From Heterohyrax brucei (taxonomy: Eukaryota; Chordata; Mammalia; Hyracoidea; Procaviidae): a DNA stretch of 64,000 nt. The notes beneath the pieces are model-generated. The model was not told where the DNA came from. It searched no databases and saw only the letters and a program-made list of their open reading frames with translations. The first letter of the stretch is position 1. Every line of letters begins with the position of its first letter. A program made the translations under genes and the position numbers. The stretch is from positions 153,125,701 to 153,189,700 of the forward strand of contig CM053140.1 in assembly GCA_028571685.1 (NCBI GenBank), in the 5' to 3' direction. Positions 22,680 through 34,069 of this stretch are shown one piece after another.

Positions 22680-24880
22680 TTCTAGGGGTCCAGTAGTATG
22701 GAGCATGTCAACACATTCCTTCTAAAAGAAAGGATAAGTTGTTATATCTCACCCATGCCTGAGGGCCTCTTTGGATTTGGAGGTAACATATACCTCACTT
22801 AAAAGTGCTTCTCTGGTCTATTTTTCAAATGACTTGAAGTACTGCTGGTTTCGAATAGGGCCCAGAACAAGAGAAGGTTCTGCAACAGGTTCTGGTTGTA
22901 GTGCAAGCCACTCTGCTACTTGGGCCATCTGATCTGGATGACCCATTGGTGCTTGCAGTGGCAGGGGCAGATAGAAACGTAGCCCTCTATTGGTGAATGA
23001 CTGAACCTTAGGACTTTGGAGCAAACTGTGCCATCCTGTGCAGATAACTACTCACCTTTTGAGAACTGACTTTTGGTTTGTTGCTTGACCTTAGTAGAGG
23101 CTAAGTGCTTTACATGGGTCACCAAATCACTATGTTACACAAGCTGTCCTTCATAAATTAGATGACTCCATAGGATTCATCTATGGAGTCATAAATTTGG
23201 ACACGCACAGAAGCACTTCATTGTTAAATGCAAGTTATATAAACAAAATTGGGCTAGATTAGGACTTGAAACCAAAATTAAGCACACGAAGAAGTCGCCC
23301 AAAGGTCATGGTTTCCACTTCTGTCACGTTACCTTCATTCTCTCGATTTACACCTATGGCTGTAAAGGGAGTTCCATACTTGCAGCTACCTGAGAAAGAG
23401 AAAACTTGTGACTGGTTTACAGATGATACTGTGAAATAAGCAGATTCCCCTTGGAAGCAGTTAGCAGCAGCTCTGCAGCCCCTTTCTGTAACTTTTTGGA
23501 AGAACAGTGGTAAATAAACCACCCAGTGTTTAGAATTTTGAGTAGCACACCTGGTTGCTCATTTTATTTGAACAGAGAAATAGCCAAAGGTACAACTGTG
23601 TACTGATTCACGAGCTTTGGCCAAGAGTTAGGTTGGATGATATCTAATCTGGAAGGAACAAGGTAAGAAAATTAGTTACAAGGAATTACGTGGAAAGACT
23701 TATCTATAAGCATCTCTGAATGGCCCAGACAAGTGAAGATACTCATGTCTCATGTGAATGCTCACAAAAACATGGCTTCTACAGAGGACAATTGGACAGA
23801 ATGACATATTCTGTGAAAACCAGTTAGCCTCTTTCCCTAGCCACTCATGTCATTGCCCAATGGACTCAAGAAAAAAGTGGCCAAAGTAGCACAAACGGAG
23901 TTTATGCGTAGGCTCAGCAACATGGATTTTAACTTGCCGGGGCTGACTTGGCTGCCGCCACTGCTAACTGCCCTATCTACCAGCAGCAGAGACTAACACT
24001 GAGCTCCTGATAAGGTACCAGTCCTCAGGGTGATCAGTCAGCATCCCAATAGAAGGTTGATTATATATATAGAACCACTCCCATCATCGAAAGTGCAGCA
24101 TTTTTTTAATGGAATAGATACTTAACTTTGCACCCAATGTTTCTACCAAAACTACTGCCTATGGACTAACAGAACACCTTATTTATTATCATGGTATTCC
24201 ACACAGCATTGCCACAGGAATGACGAACTTGTTTCACACCAACTGCAACGTTGCATTTGGTCCACGCTTATGAAATTCACTGGTCTTACCATGTTACCCA
24301 TCAGCCTGAAGCAGTCATCTTGATAGAATGATGGAATGACCTTTTACAGACATAATTACTGTACTTGCTATGTGACAGTTGCTTGTAGGGCTGAGGCAGT
24401 ATTGTCTAAGTTCTTCTGTATGCTCTAAACTAGTACTTAATATACAATATTCTTTCTAGTATAGCTGGGAATCAAAGGGTGAAAATGGAAAAGACATCAT
24501 CACAATTGCCCTCTGGAGATCTAGTGACAAAATACTTGCTTTCTTCTCTTGAAATATTATACTCTGAGTGTCTAGAGGCATTAGCTTTAAGGGAAGAAAT
24601 GCATCAGGAAATGCAACACTGATTCCATGGAAATGGAAGTGAGGAATGCTACCCAGATATTTTGTGCTTCTCATGCCTTTGGATCAAGAGACAAAGAAGG
24701 CAGTTACCATATTGGCTGGTGTGATTGATCCAGACTACAAGGGGAAATCAGATTGTTGCTACATAATGGAGATAAAGAAGAGTATGCCTGGAATATAAGG
24801 ATAACTTAAGACACCTGAGTGCTATCACATCTTGTGATTACAGTCAATAGAAAACAGTAACTGATTCTTTGTAATCCTAC
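22680..24880 (+). pseudogene. Ancient ERV-L-like pol relic: RNase H, integrase, dUTPase
   Basis: Degraded but collinear retroviral sequence on the + strand. An RT-connection region lies at 22680-23240. An RNase H start is visible as DWFTDD at 23410-23427. An integrase-like region occupies about 23700-24400, with a core Asp in NGIDT near 24108-24122. A dUTPase-like motif with GVIDPDY lies near 24718-24740. A dUTPase placed after integrase is a known trait of ERV-L-type (class III) elements. Many stops and frameshifts; not coding. Minus-strand open frames here (22818-23024, 23259-23522, 24456-24674) are shadows. No LTR was recognised beside it. Confidence 0.75.
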
Positions 24881-24884
24881 CAGT

Positions 24885-25316
24885 GTGTTCTCATCATCTG
24901 TGGATGGATTCTATTGGTAAGTCTCTAGCCCTTATTTCTTTTTTTCATATTCTTATTTCTATGCCTATCTCAGCCACCAAATTCTACAGTAATATCCTTA
25001 CACTGTAATCATTAAAAAAGGCATCACAGCTCAAATCAGTCATTTAAGTGTGCTATGTTCTTAACAAAACCACATAAATCCTTTACTTCATCTAGTGTCT
25101 AACATATGACTGTTTTTAACTCGTGAAGAACTCTAATACGTTGATAGTCATGTTCTATCAGCCTTCTTTCTCCTCTTAATTTTTTAGCTTGGAGTCATGC
25201 ATCAAAATTAAAATAATTTCCTTCTAAATTACACCCATTTGCCCAGCAGCCATCTTATTCCAAAATCTTCTCATGAGAAACACTTGTTGTTAGTTTTTAT
25301 CTAAAAAAACAAACCA
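24885..25316. other. No recognisable feature
   Basis: Nothing recognised between the ERV relic and a SINE fragment. Confidence 0.4.
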
Positions 25317-25400
25317 AACTCACTGTTGTTGAGTGATTCTGACTCATAAGGACCCTGAGTCACAGTGATCCTATGTAGCTGACTCCAGTTCACGGCGATG
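25317..25400 (-). repeat. AfroSINE 3'-end fragment
   Basis: AAACTCACTGTTGTTGAGTG and ATTCTGACTCATAAGGACCC match the reverse AfroSINE 3' end. A second similar motif follows (GTCACAGTGATCCTATGTAG), so the end may be partly duplicated. Confidence 0.6.
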
Positions 25401-25714
25401 CCACATGAAACAAAATAAAATGCCACTGGGTTTTGTGCGAGACCCTTTTCCATGGAAATTACATTTTATTCTCTTTTAATAATAAAGATGTGTCATGTAT
25501 CAAAGTATATATCAGTTCTTTCTTGCTTATTTTGTTATATGTGAGAGGATTTGGAATGTCTGAGGAAAAAAAGAGAGGATTTGTTTTTTCATTCATTGTT
25601 TGCTAATAGCCATAATGATCTTAGAACAAATTACATTTTGTCAGAGTTCTTCAGCTTGAGGATCCTACTGATAGTCAAAAACACTGGTAAAAATTAAATA
25701 TTCTATATTTTTAA

Positions 25715-25840
25715 CATATATATATAGTTTTGTTAATGACAAAATCTCTTACAGCTATGGATATACATATATACATACATATACAGACGTATATACAGAC
25801 ATACATAATATATATGGATGTGTGTATTTGTGTGTGTGAA
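25715..25840. repeat. TA/CATA-rich simple repeat
   Basis: Alternating ATATAC/ATACAG units around 25755-25815 and a TATATATA run at 25717. The open frame 25733-25921 on the minus strand (Tyr/His/Ile-rich) is an artefact of it. Confidence 0.75.
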
Positions 25841-28196
25841 TGGGTATGAATCAGTCTGATATATAGATCTGTGAAGTTTTTTTAGTGACTTAGTTGTGAT
25901 TATAAGTAACAAGTTGTACACCTGTTTATATATTAATAATTGCCCCTTAACAGATGTAAGACTCTTCCTAAACTTTTATGTCTACTTATTACTCAAATTT
26001 CCAAGTTTTCAACTGAGAAGCTTCAGTTTGTATGTAATGAATGCAAGAAGCTCATTTCCATGTTGTTTGTAGACAATAGATTTTTTTTTTTTTTCACATA
26101 TTTACTTGGCTGGCTATTACTTAACTTCGCAGAGATAATTTACTATCAAACCAAATAATATTAAGTTTTATATGGTATTTTTTTTAAGTGCAAAATTAAA
26201 TGAAAATGCAGATTTGTTTTCACTTGCGATGCATGGATTAGTTGTCATAAGAATCTACATCAAAATTTTTAATTGTCCAGGCTTATGCTGTTGATATAAA
26301 TGATTGTCCGTATTCATTTCAAAAATATTTTGCATATACCCAACTCTGAGGCAGGAACCGAGGATGCTATTTCTCACACCCCAAATGAGGTTTTAAATTA
26401 AAATTTAAAATATAGCATAGTGAATAGTGTGGTAGAAGTAATTTCAAAGACTCAAACTATAAGAGAAAGACTACTTATATGGGTTGGGATTTTGTTAATA
26501 TATTAAACAATGGTCATTATCCCTTATTTATGAATATTTTTTTCAGGTTGTTGCAAAGTCTGAAATAAGAAAGTTCACTAAACAATATAATCAGTATTCT
26601 TTCTGTTCTTTCCTACACAGTCTCACCAGTTCTTTGTTCTTACTATGCACTAACTTGGGAAATCACTTACTTTGCCCCAAATGTAAATTGGTTTCCCTGT
26701 TATACATAAATCCAAATGTGTCAATGCAAACTTTATCTTAAACATAACAGAGATACAGCATAAATATGACATACATAATATTATTGTTTTTGACAGCAAC
26801 AGTCTCTCACTTTCTAGAATGCCACAGCCTAACCAGCAAAATAAAGCATGTTATTCATATTAAATTACAATGTGGAGAGTTTTATTTTATCTGATATAAT
26901 TTTAAAACAAAATTTTACTCTCCTAGTGGCATTTATGAAAATACTTGTATGTGAATTTTTTCTTATGCAGTGGGATTTGGAGGCAATGTTCTTTAAACAT
27001 CTAATTATTTAGGATATTCCAGTGAGGAATGTTGCCTAACGCTTCACACAAAAATGCCACATGTGCCTGTTTGTTTGAGAGACCTGCTTATTGTTTTTAA
27101 GTTTTCTAGTTACCGTGGTGGACTATTTCAGAATCCAAACCATTCAGTTAATAGAAACCTAAGTGCACAGAGCCTCTCTGAGGGGATTTAACAAACCTTG
27201 CAATTCTCAGTAGATGCAGCTAATCCAGAAAGTCTAAGTGTCTAATTCTAAAAAGGCATGTCAGTAGTAATGGCTATAAAATCAATAACAACAGCTCTTG
27301 TTAACTTTTTAAAATGTGCATGATAAAAAATGGATTACTTCTAGAACACTGTTTTGACTGTACAACTTTTTTTTTCTGTGACAAACTGCAATTTTCATCT
27401 AGTTTTGTGAATTGGTGGGCAACTTAACCAATTGTGCACTAATAAGAGAATTTAAAGTTTTAAAGAATATTTTGCAAGTGAATAATAAGTACTAAATAAC
27501 TTTACATTCTAGGACAGAATTAATTCTATTATTTCATATTGTATATGAGATACTATGACATTGCAAGGTTATTTGTTAATCACTTAATTCTTCACTTTCA
27601 GAAAAAAATAATTGTAACTTATCAACAAGTTTTATCTGAAAGTGGGCAGTTATAGTATCACAAGTAACCAGAAATATATCTGTTCAATTTTCTTATTTTT
27701 TTAAATCTTATAGGGAAAACAGCTTTACTTGAAATCAGTTAATACATCCTTTCATTTTCCTTTATCCATCCATAATGTTAATACTTTTTAAATGATTCTT
27801 TTCAGTTTTCCAACTTTGTTAATAGTTTATTTCTAATGGTGTATTTTTACATTAAGCATAAAATACCAAAAAAAAAAAAAAAATCACATAATAACTAAAC
27901 CGACAAATTAGGTCAGACTGTGTGTGCCTGTGTGTATTTTTATGTTTAATATTCACACATTCACTCTTGGTTCTTGGCCTAGTGGAGTAGAATTGAATGA
28001 TCTCTAAAGCTGCAGACAAGAAATATTTGATACATTTCCAACTTATGATGCAGTCCCATAGGAAGAGAACCACTGAACTTGATAGACTTAAAGTTCTTTC
28101 TGGCAAGAAGATATTTTGTTTCTTTTTTGAGTTAAAGCAAGAATGACTTCAGAATATTTTCAAGAATAACTCAAATAATAAATTTTCTCTTAAAAT
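25841..28196. other. Unrecognised AT-rich DNA
   Basis: About 2.4 kb without a recognised gene or repeat, except a 17-base A run at about 27868-27884 and a T run near 26081-26094. No splice-bounded exon or long frame stood out. Confidence 0.4.
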
Positions 28197-28351
28197 CATT
28201 GCTGCTGAGTTCACTTTAACTCATAATGAACTTATAGGACAAAGTGGAACTAGGTGCCCCATAGAGCTTCCAATAAATAGCTGGTGGATTTGAACTGCCA
28301 ACCTTTTTTATTAGCATCCCGAGGCCGTAACTACTGTATCACCAGGGTTCC
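28197..28351 (-). repeat. AfroSINE, short form
   Basis: Reverse copy from TTGCTGCTGAGTTCACTTTA to CTGTATCACCAGGGTTCC, with GAACTGCCAACC and no central block. About 80 bp separate it from an opposite-strand copy. Confidence 0.78.
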
Positions 28352-28431
28352 AAAATACATAACAATATATGAAAAAAATAAATAAATACAAGAGTTGTTG
28401 CTGTTTGGGGGGAATGGTAACAAGCAAAATG

Positions 28432-28632
28432 GAGTCCCTGGGCTGTACAAATGGTTAACCCCTCAGCTGCTAACCAAAAGGTTGGTTTGAGGTCACCAAA
28501 GGTATCTTAGAAGACATACCTGTTGATCTACTACTGAAAAATCAGACACTGAAAACTTTAGGTAGCATAGTTTGTCTCTGACACAATGTGTGATTGTCAG
28601 TAGTTGGTATCAATTTGACAGCAACTGATAAA
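28432..28632 (+). repeat. AfroSINE, long form
   Basis: Forward copy: GGGCTGTACAAATGGTTAAC head, CAGCTGCTAACCAAAAGGTT, a diverged centre, and a 3' end near GGTATCAATTTGACAGCAAC. Confidence 0.72.
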
Positions 28633-28639
28633 TGCATGA

Positions 28640-29071
28640 AACAACACTTCATACCCTTTTAGGACTTCAGCCCAAAATGTAAGAAGAAATAAAATTAATA
28701 GGAAGAGTTTAAAGAAATAACATACATATTTTTAAGCCCATGAAATAATCCAATTTTAGAAAACATAAATCAGAACCATCGTTTTCCAAATTTAATGTTT
28801 AATTTAACTATCTTTTTTCTTTAACATAATAATACTTAACAGTGTAAATAAACTCCTACTTTCCCTCGGTTGCAAATGAATCGTTTTAGAAGGTGAGTCA
28901 TCCTGATGCATGGATTTAAGCTTTGTAGTTTCACAGCTTATAGAGAAAAGAGGGCTATTTCAGCAGCAGTAGTAACAGAAAGCTGTTTCCATAACCTTCT
29001 TTCTAAGCATTATGACCAATACAATAAAATAAGAAATCTATTTTAATCAGATATTAAACTAAAACTAAACT
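28640..29071. other. No recognisable feature
   Basis: Nothing recognised between two SINE pairs. Confidence 0.4.
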
Positions 29072-29262
29072 GTGCTGCATCATTAGTTGATCTTGACTCA
29101 CAGTGACCCTACAGGATGGAATAGAACCACTCCATAAGTTTTCCGAGGTTGTAAATCTGAAGCAGATTGGCACATATTTCTCCAGTGGAGTGGCTGATGG
29201 GTTAGAACTAGTGATTCTTCAGTTAGCAGCCCGATGCTTAAGCACTGTACCAGCAAGAATAA
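29072..29262 (-). repeat. AfroSINE, long form
   Basis: Reverse copy with all blocks: the 3' end (GCATCATTAGTTGATCTTGA), GGATGGAATAGAACCACTCC, a central GTAAATCTGAAGCAGATTGG, GGCTGATGGGTTAGAAC, and the head complement at AAGCACTGTACCAGC. Well preserved and useful as the long-form reference. Confidence 0.85.
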
Positions 29263-29285
29263 AGCGAAACATGATACGTACAATT

Positions 29286-29425
29286 TAATGCTCAAGAGCT
29301 CAGCTGCTAACCAAAAGATTAGTAGTTCAAATCTACCAGCCGGTCCTTGGAAACCCCATAGGGTGGTTCTACTGTCTTATAGGGTACTTAGGAGTCAGAA
29401 TCAACTAGACAGAAATGGGTTTTGT
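29286..29425 (+). repeat. AfroSINE, short form
   Basis: Forward copy beginning AATGCTCAAGAGCTCAGCTG, with CTAACCAAAAGATTAG, GGTGGTTCTACTGTC, and a 3' end TAGGAGTCAGAATCAACTAG plus a GGGTTTTG tail. It lies 23 bp from the opposite copy at 29072-29262. Confidence 0.82.
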
Positions 29426-31749
29426 CAATATTTGGAATCATAAATTTTAAAACGTATGTTGACAATTTTTGCATCTTAGCAGAGAGTATGATGAATGTTT
29501 TCATAAGTCAAAGCAAAATTTCCTCCCCTTTTCTTTAGTTTGAAATACAGCAAGCCTATTTCATGTTTGCTAGGCCAGAAGATAGGAAAACATTTGCTGT
29601 GTACTTAGTAATTTATGTATAGTTACATGGCACCTATCCTGATATTTTCTCCAATTGTCTTCTGGGGGCTTAGGGGTGAAGGGAGGTGGGAGAAGCAGTG
29701 TTTAAGAAATTTGGCCCCAGTTTCTTATCTATGATGGTAGCAAGTTCATTAGTAGCTTTTTCAATTATAGAGACAACAGTGAGTGATGCAGGCTAAATCG
29801 GGATCATGTTCTAAGTATTAGATTGGTGGGAACTAGCGTATCATTGTTCCTTATGAAGCTTTATAAGAATCATGTTTAAAATTTCTGTGTAGACATTATT
29901 CAAAGATCTAAAGATATTCATTGCACTGTCTATAATCTTCAGAACTTAAAATTAAACACTCAGCATCTAAATATATAGTTTAAATTATTTAGAAACATGG
30001 AAGAAATCATATTTCTTATGCTTAATACTGAATTTTCATGTAATGTAACATCAGTTCTTAGCTCTCCTCTCTAAAGCTATTATAGCTAAAATGCTTTGAA
30101 CAACTGGTCTTGATTATTCTAAATGATAAATTCATAGAATTCTACCCAAATAGCCCTCCTATATACATATATATGTATAGATATATACATATACACACAT
30201 ATGTATATACATAATTGAGATTTAATTTTCATCAATCTAATAAGTGTTGTATAATTGTTTTGATGCTGCATTTAGCTGTTTTAAACTTCATTTATCTAAT
30301 TCCAGGCCATGTGTTATCTTTATATTTTATTAAACAGATTCTTCAAATAAGTTTTTTGAGTACTTTTCTTATGCCATGAACATATATAGATATATAATTT
30401 GAAATAATTAAGCTTGTAAGAAGGCTATTCTAGTTTTACATATTACCAAAACTTGAAGCTCTTCAGTTTCTTTTAATTTTTCCAAAATCAAAGATTAATA
30501 ACAGTTCAGGACTGCGTGTGACAGATATGAAGTCAGAAATAAACATGAGCATATTCATGTAGATTGCTTTCGAATTCTAATCCTCACTAGGAGATATATT
30601 GGGGGTAAATCGTAATTTGCCTGACAAATACAGAGCTCATAGGAGTTACAGCCCGATGTTTTAACTCAAATGGAGCATATCCATTAAACTTAATCCAATG
30701 AAATCCATATTCTCAATAATAATTGGACAGACAGCTATTGAGAAATTACAGATGTGAATGAAGGAAGGAATATCAGATCCAAAAGGACTTGAAGACGAAA
30801 CAATTCACAGCTTTAACTAAATGTTGTCTAGGATTAAAATTCAGGTCTCCAAATCCCCAATATTTTAAATTCTCCCTTAAATTATACTGCTTTTCATCAA
30901 ACAATGAACCGCTCTTTGGCTTCTGATGAATGTATGTGGTGATATCTCTGCCTTGATTCAAATACAGCAGTTGATGCCAGTCCAGTTTGACATTTGTAAT
31001 GGTTTATTAAAAACAACTTTAATCGTCATATAAAAGATCTCTACTCATTTTTCATTGGATACTAGTGGAAACTAATGCTACATGTTCAGTAAATTTTTTG
31101 AAAATGTAAGCTACGTGTGAATTCCTAATAGTGCCATCTAACACAATTTAAAACTTATATTTATTAGTTCAAATTTGAAAATAGACGAGTTTGTGTCTAC
31201 TCACAGCATTTAAAATCTGGGATCTATCACATCTTGTAGTGTTCCAGAATCAGCTTGCTTAATACATCCAAGCATTCAATTCCCATAAGGAAAATGAGAA
31301 TAAAAATTCTACATCTTTTACAGAGTCGATGTAAGGGAGTAAATAACATGCCTAAGAGGGTTAGTAAACTGGCACTAGCTGTTTATTATTGTTACATTAT
31401 TATATATCATTGATTGGAAGCTAGTGGAGCACTGAGTGAGAAACAAGTGTCACACAGCAAGTTTTCCATTTACAACCATAAACTAAAAGAAAAAAAAAAG
31501 AAAGCCATATTCTTTTCCTGTCTTGTTTTTTCATTGCGTCAGACACAGAGCATATTTTTCTACTATTTTTTTTCCCAGTTTAATTTTCTAACATAAGCTT
31601 TGTGGGTATATGAGCACCATAAAACCGAGCACTTCTTCAGATTTTTAGTCTATTCCCAGGTCCTAGAAAAGTGCCTTGTACGTAATAGGCACTAAGTAAA
31701 TGTTCATTAAATAAACGTTAATTTACATTTATGGAATGTTTATCTAAGA
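29426..31749. other. Unrecognised AT-rich DNA
   Basis: About 2.3 kb with nothing recognised beyond a TATA/CATA simple repeat near 30161-30215. Confidence 0.4.
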
Positions 31750-31945
31750 TTACTGGTTGGTGCCAGTGGTTTGCACTTGACTAATACCTTGAAAGGTGCT
31801 TGTTGGGACCCACCCACCCAGGCTACGGAAGAGAGTCCTGGTGATCTGATTCCATAAAGACGACAGGCAAGAAGATCCTATGGAACAGTTCTACTCTGGA
31901 ACACATGGCATAGCCATTGAGTTTGAATCAAGTCAAACACAACAG
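31750..31945 (+). repeat. AfroSINE, long form, diverged
   Basis: Forward copy seen from GGTTTGCACTTGACTAATAC, CTATGGAACAGTTCTACTCT and GAATCAAGTCAAACACAACA near the 3' end. More diverged than its neighbours. Confidence 0.6.
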
Positions 31946-31990
31946 ATTTAACATTTATCTATTTAATATTTAGTTCAAAACTATAGTGCA

Positions 31991-32252
31991 GGGTGGCCAT
32001 ATGTTGGATGCACTTTATAGTTCTATACATCTATAGGATATCATCCTGCTGACCTCTGGCTGGAAGAAGGAGAATGGGTGGAGAGGAGGGGAAAGGAGGC
32101 TGTTGGGAGGATGAGACATGGATGGAGCAGAGAGGAATAGTGTGCTGTCACCAGACAGGGAGAGTAGTGGAAGCCGCATATGGGTGGGCATGTAAATTTA
32201 TATGGGAATGTACATTTTCACTCGGTCATATTAAATAAAAAAACAAAAAAAA
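31991..32252 (+). mobile_element. 5'-truncated L1 tail
   Basis: About 260 bp of L1 3'UTR end, starting near GGTGGCCATATGTTGG and running through GGGCATGTAAATTTATATGG to CACTCGGTCATATTAAATA and an A-rich tail. TATAGTGC flanks it on both sides (31982-31989 and 32253-32260), an 8-bp likely target-site duplication. Confidence 0.88.
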
Positions 32253-32265
32253 TATAGTGCCAGAA

Positions 32266-32556
32266 ATGTACTCTTATATATTTTTCTCTCTCTTGATCTG
32301 CAAGAGGAACAAAGAATCTTAAGATGAAATAGACTCTAAGAATAAGCAGTGACAAGGCAGGAAAGTTTGTCTTTGGAGTTTCTATGTTAGGAAATAGTAA
32401 CTTTAAAATTGTCAGTGTCAAAATAAGTAGTATGAGTTTTTAATGTTTGCTCTGTGTTTTATAAAAACATTCTTCTAACTAAAAGATAAAGTTCTTTCTC
32501 TAAATTTTATACTAAGAAGAATGGAGAAAACATGAATTATAACCACATACCTGTTG
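32266..32556. other. No recognisable feature
   Basis: Nothing recognised between the L1 tail and the RTE fragment. Confidence 0.4.
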
Positions 32557-33535
32557 TTGTTGTCGTTGTTAGGTGCTGTCATCAATTCTGACTTAAAGCA
32601 ATGCTCTGTACAACAGAACAAAACAGTACTCAGGCCTGCACCATGCCCGCAACTGTTATGCTTGAGTTCACGGTTACAGAGAATGTGTCACTCCACCTCA
32701 CTGAGGGTCTTCCTTTTTTTTTGCTGATCACCTACTTTAGAAAGCATAATGTCTTTCTCCGGGGATTGATTCTTCCTGAAGACAAGTCCGAAGTACCTAA
32801 GTCACAGTCCCATCATTCCTGCTTCTGAGGAGCACTCTGGTTGTACTTCTTTCAAAATCTGTTTGTTCTTTTGGCAGTCCATGAAATAGTCAATATTCTT
32901 CTCCAAAACTACAAATCAAAGGTTTCACTTCTTCTCCTCACTTCATTATTCATTGCCCAGCTTTTTCATGCATGTGCTGTAGTTGAAAAACCATGGTTTG
33001 AGTCCAGCATGCCTCAATCTTCAAGGTGACATCTTTGCTTTTCAATACTTTAAAGAGGGCTTTGAGGCCCTTTTGCTCAGTGCAGTGTCTTTCTGATTTC
33101 TTGACTATTGTTTCCATGGGTGTTAATTGTGGATACAAGTAAAATGGAATCCTTGACAAATTCAATATTTCCTCTATTTTTCATAATGCTGCTTATTTGT
33201 CAAGTTATGAGGATTTTTGGTTTTCTTTAGGTTGAGGTATAATCCATGTTGAAGGCTGGGGTCTTTGATGTTCACCAGGAAGTGTTTTAAGTCCTTTTCT
33301 CTTTCAGTGAGCAAGGTTGTGTCACCAGCATGTTCTTCCTTTTTGGTTTTCTATTTCCAGTTCTTTGTACGTGTCATTACAGTACTTTACTTTGTCTTCT
33401 TGAACCACATTTTGAAATCTTCTGTTCAGTTCTTCTACTTCATTATTTCTTTCTTTTGCTTTAGCTACACGACACGCAAAAACAAGTTTCAGAGTCTCTT
33501 CTGACAGTTTGACTTCTTTCTTTTCTGTTTTTCTA
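32557..33535 (-). mobile_element. RTE (BovB-like) LINE, 3' part, antisense
   Basis: In reverse this is an RTE-clade LINE. The left end is a (GTT)n-type tail with the AGGTGCTGTCATCAATTCTG terminus, which matches AfroSINE 3' ends. It is followed by the RTE C-terminal coding region (for example the complement of TGGCAGTCCATGAAATAGTC and CTTCAAGGTGACATCTTTGC). At about 33330-33345 the sequence skips most of the RT domain and resumes in the endonuclease/RT linker (33345-33535). The rest of the element continues at 39225-39672, on the far side of L1 copy E. Confidence 0.8.
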
Positions 33536-34069
33536 ATGACCTCTGGAGAGGGGCAACCGCAGGTCTAGGGGCCACGCTCCCAGGGGAACTACCATGACAT
33601 CAGACCATCAATTGTGAGCTTTTAGTAAAGTCCTTGGGCTGCACCCCTGTTTTTCTCATGTTGCTACAGCAACTATACATTGTATGTCCCATCATGTCTG
33701 TCTTTGGTGGTGGCTGGACACCATCTGCTTCTTCTGGTCGTGTGTTGACACTGTCTCCCATTCACACAGGTCTTTCTGTCTCCTGAGCTAATTTTTAACT
33801 TGTGCCTTTGTTGTTCTCAGTCATCATCTTTTCTGGATGAGTTGGGACCATTTGGTGTACCTCAGACCCCACCTTGCTAGATTTTAAGATCCAGATGCCT
33901 CTCACCCACATGGTGTGCAGAAGACTCTGTTAGCAATAGGCTAGTTGTATCAACTGGCATTGCCCTCACTCCCCATCCTTGTAGCTGTCAAAGAGTCTTC
34001 TCTTCTATAATTAAGTCTGTTTTTAATTCCTTAGAACAGGGGTCTCACATAATATTTGTCATTTTGCTA

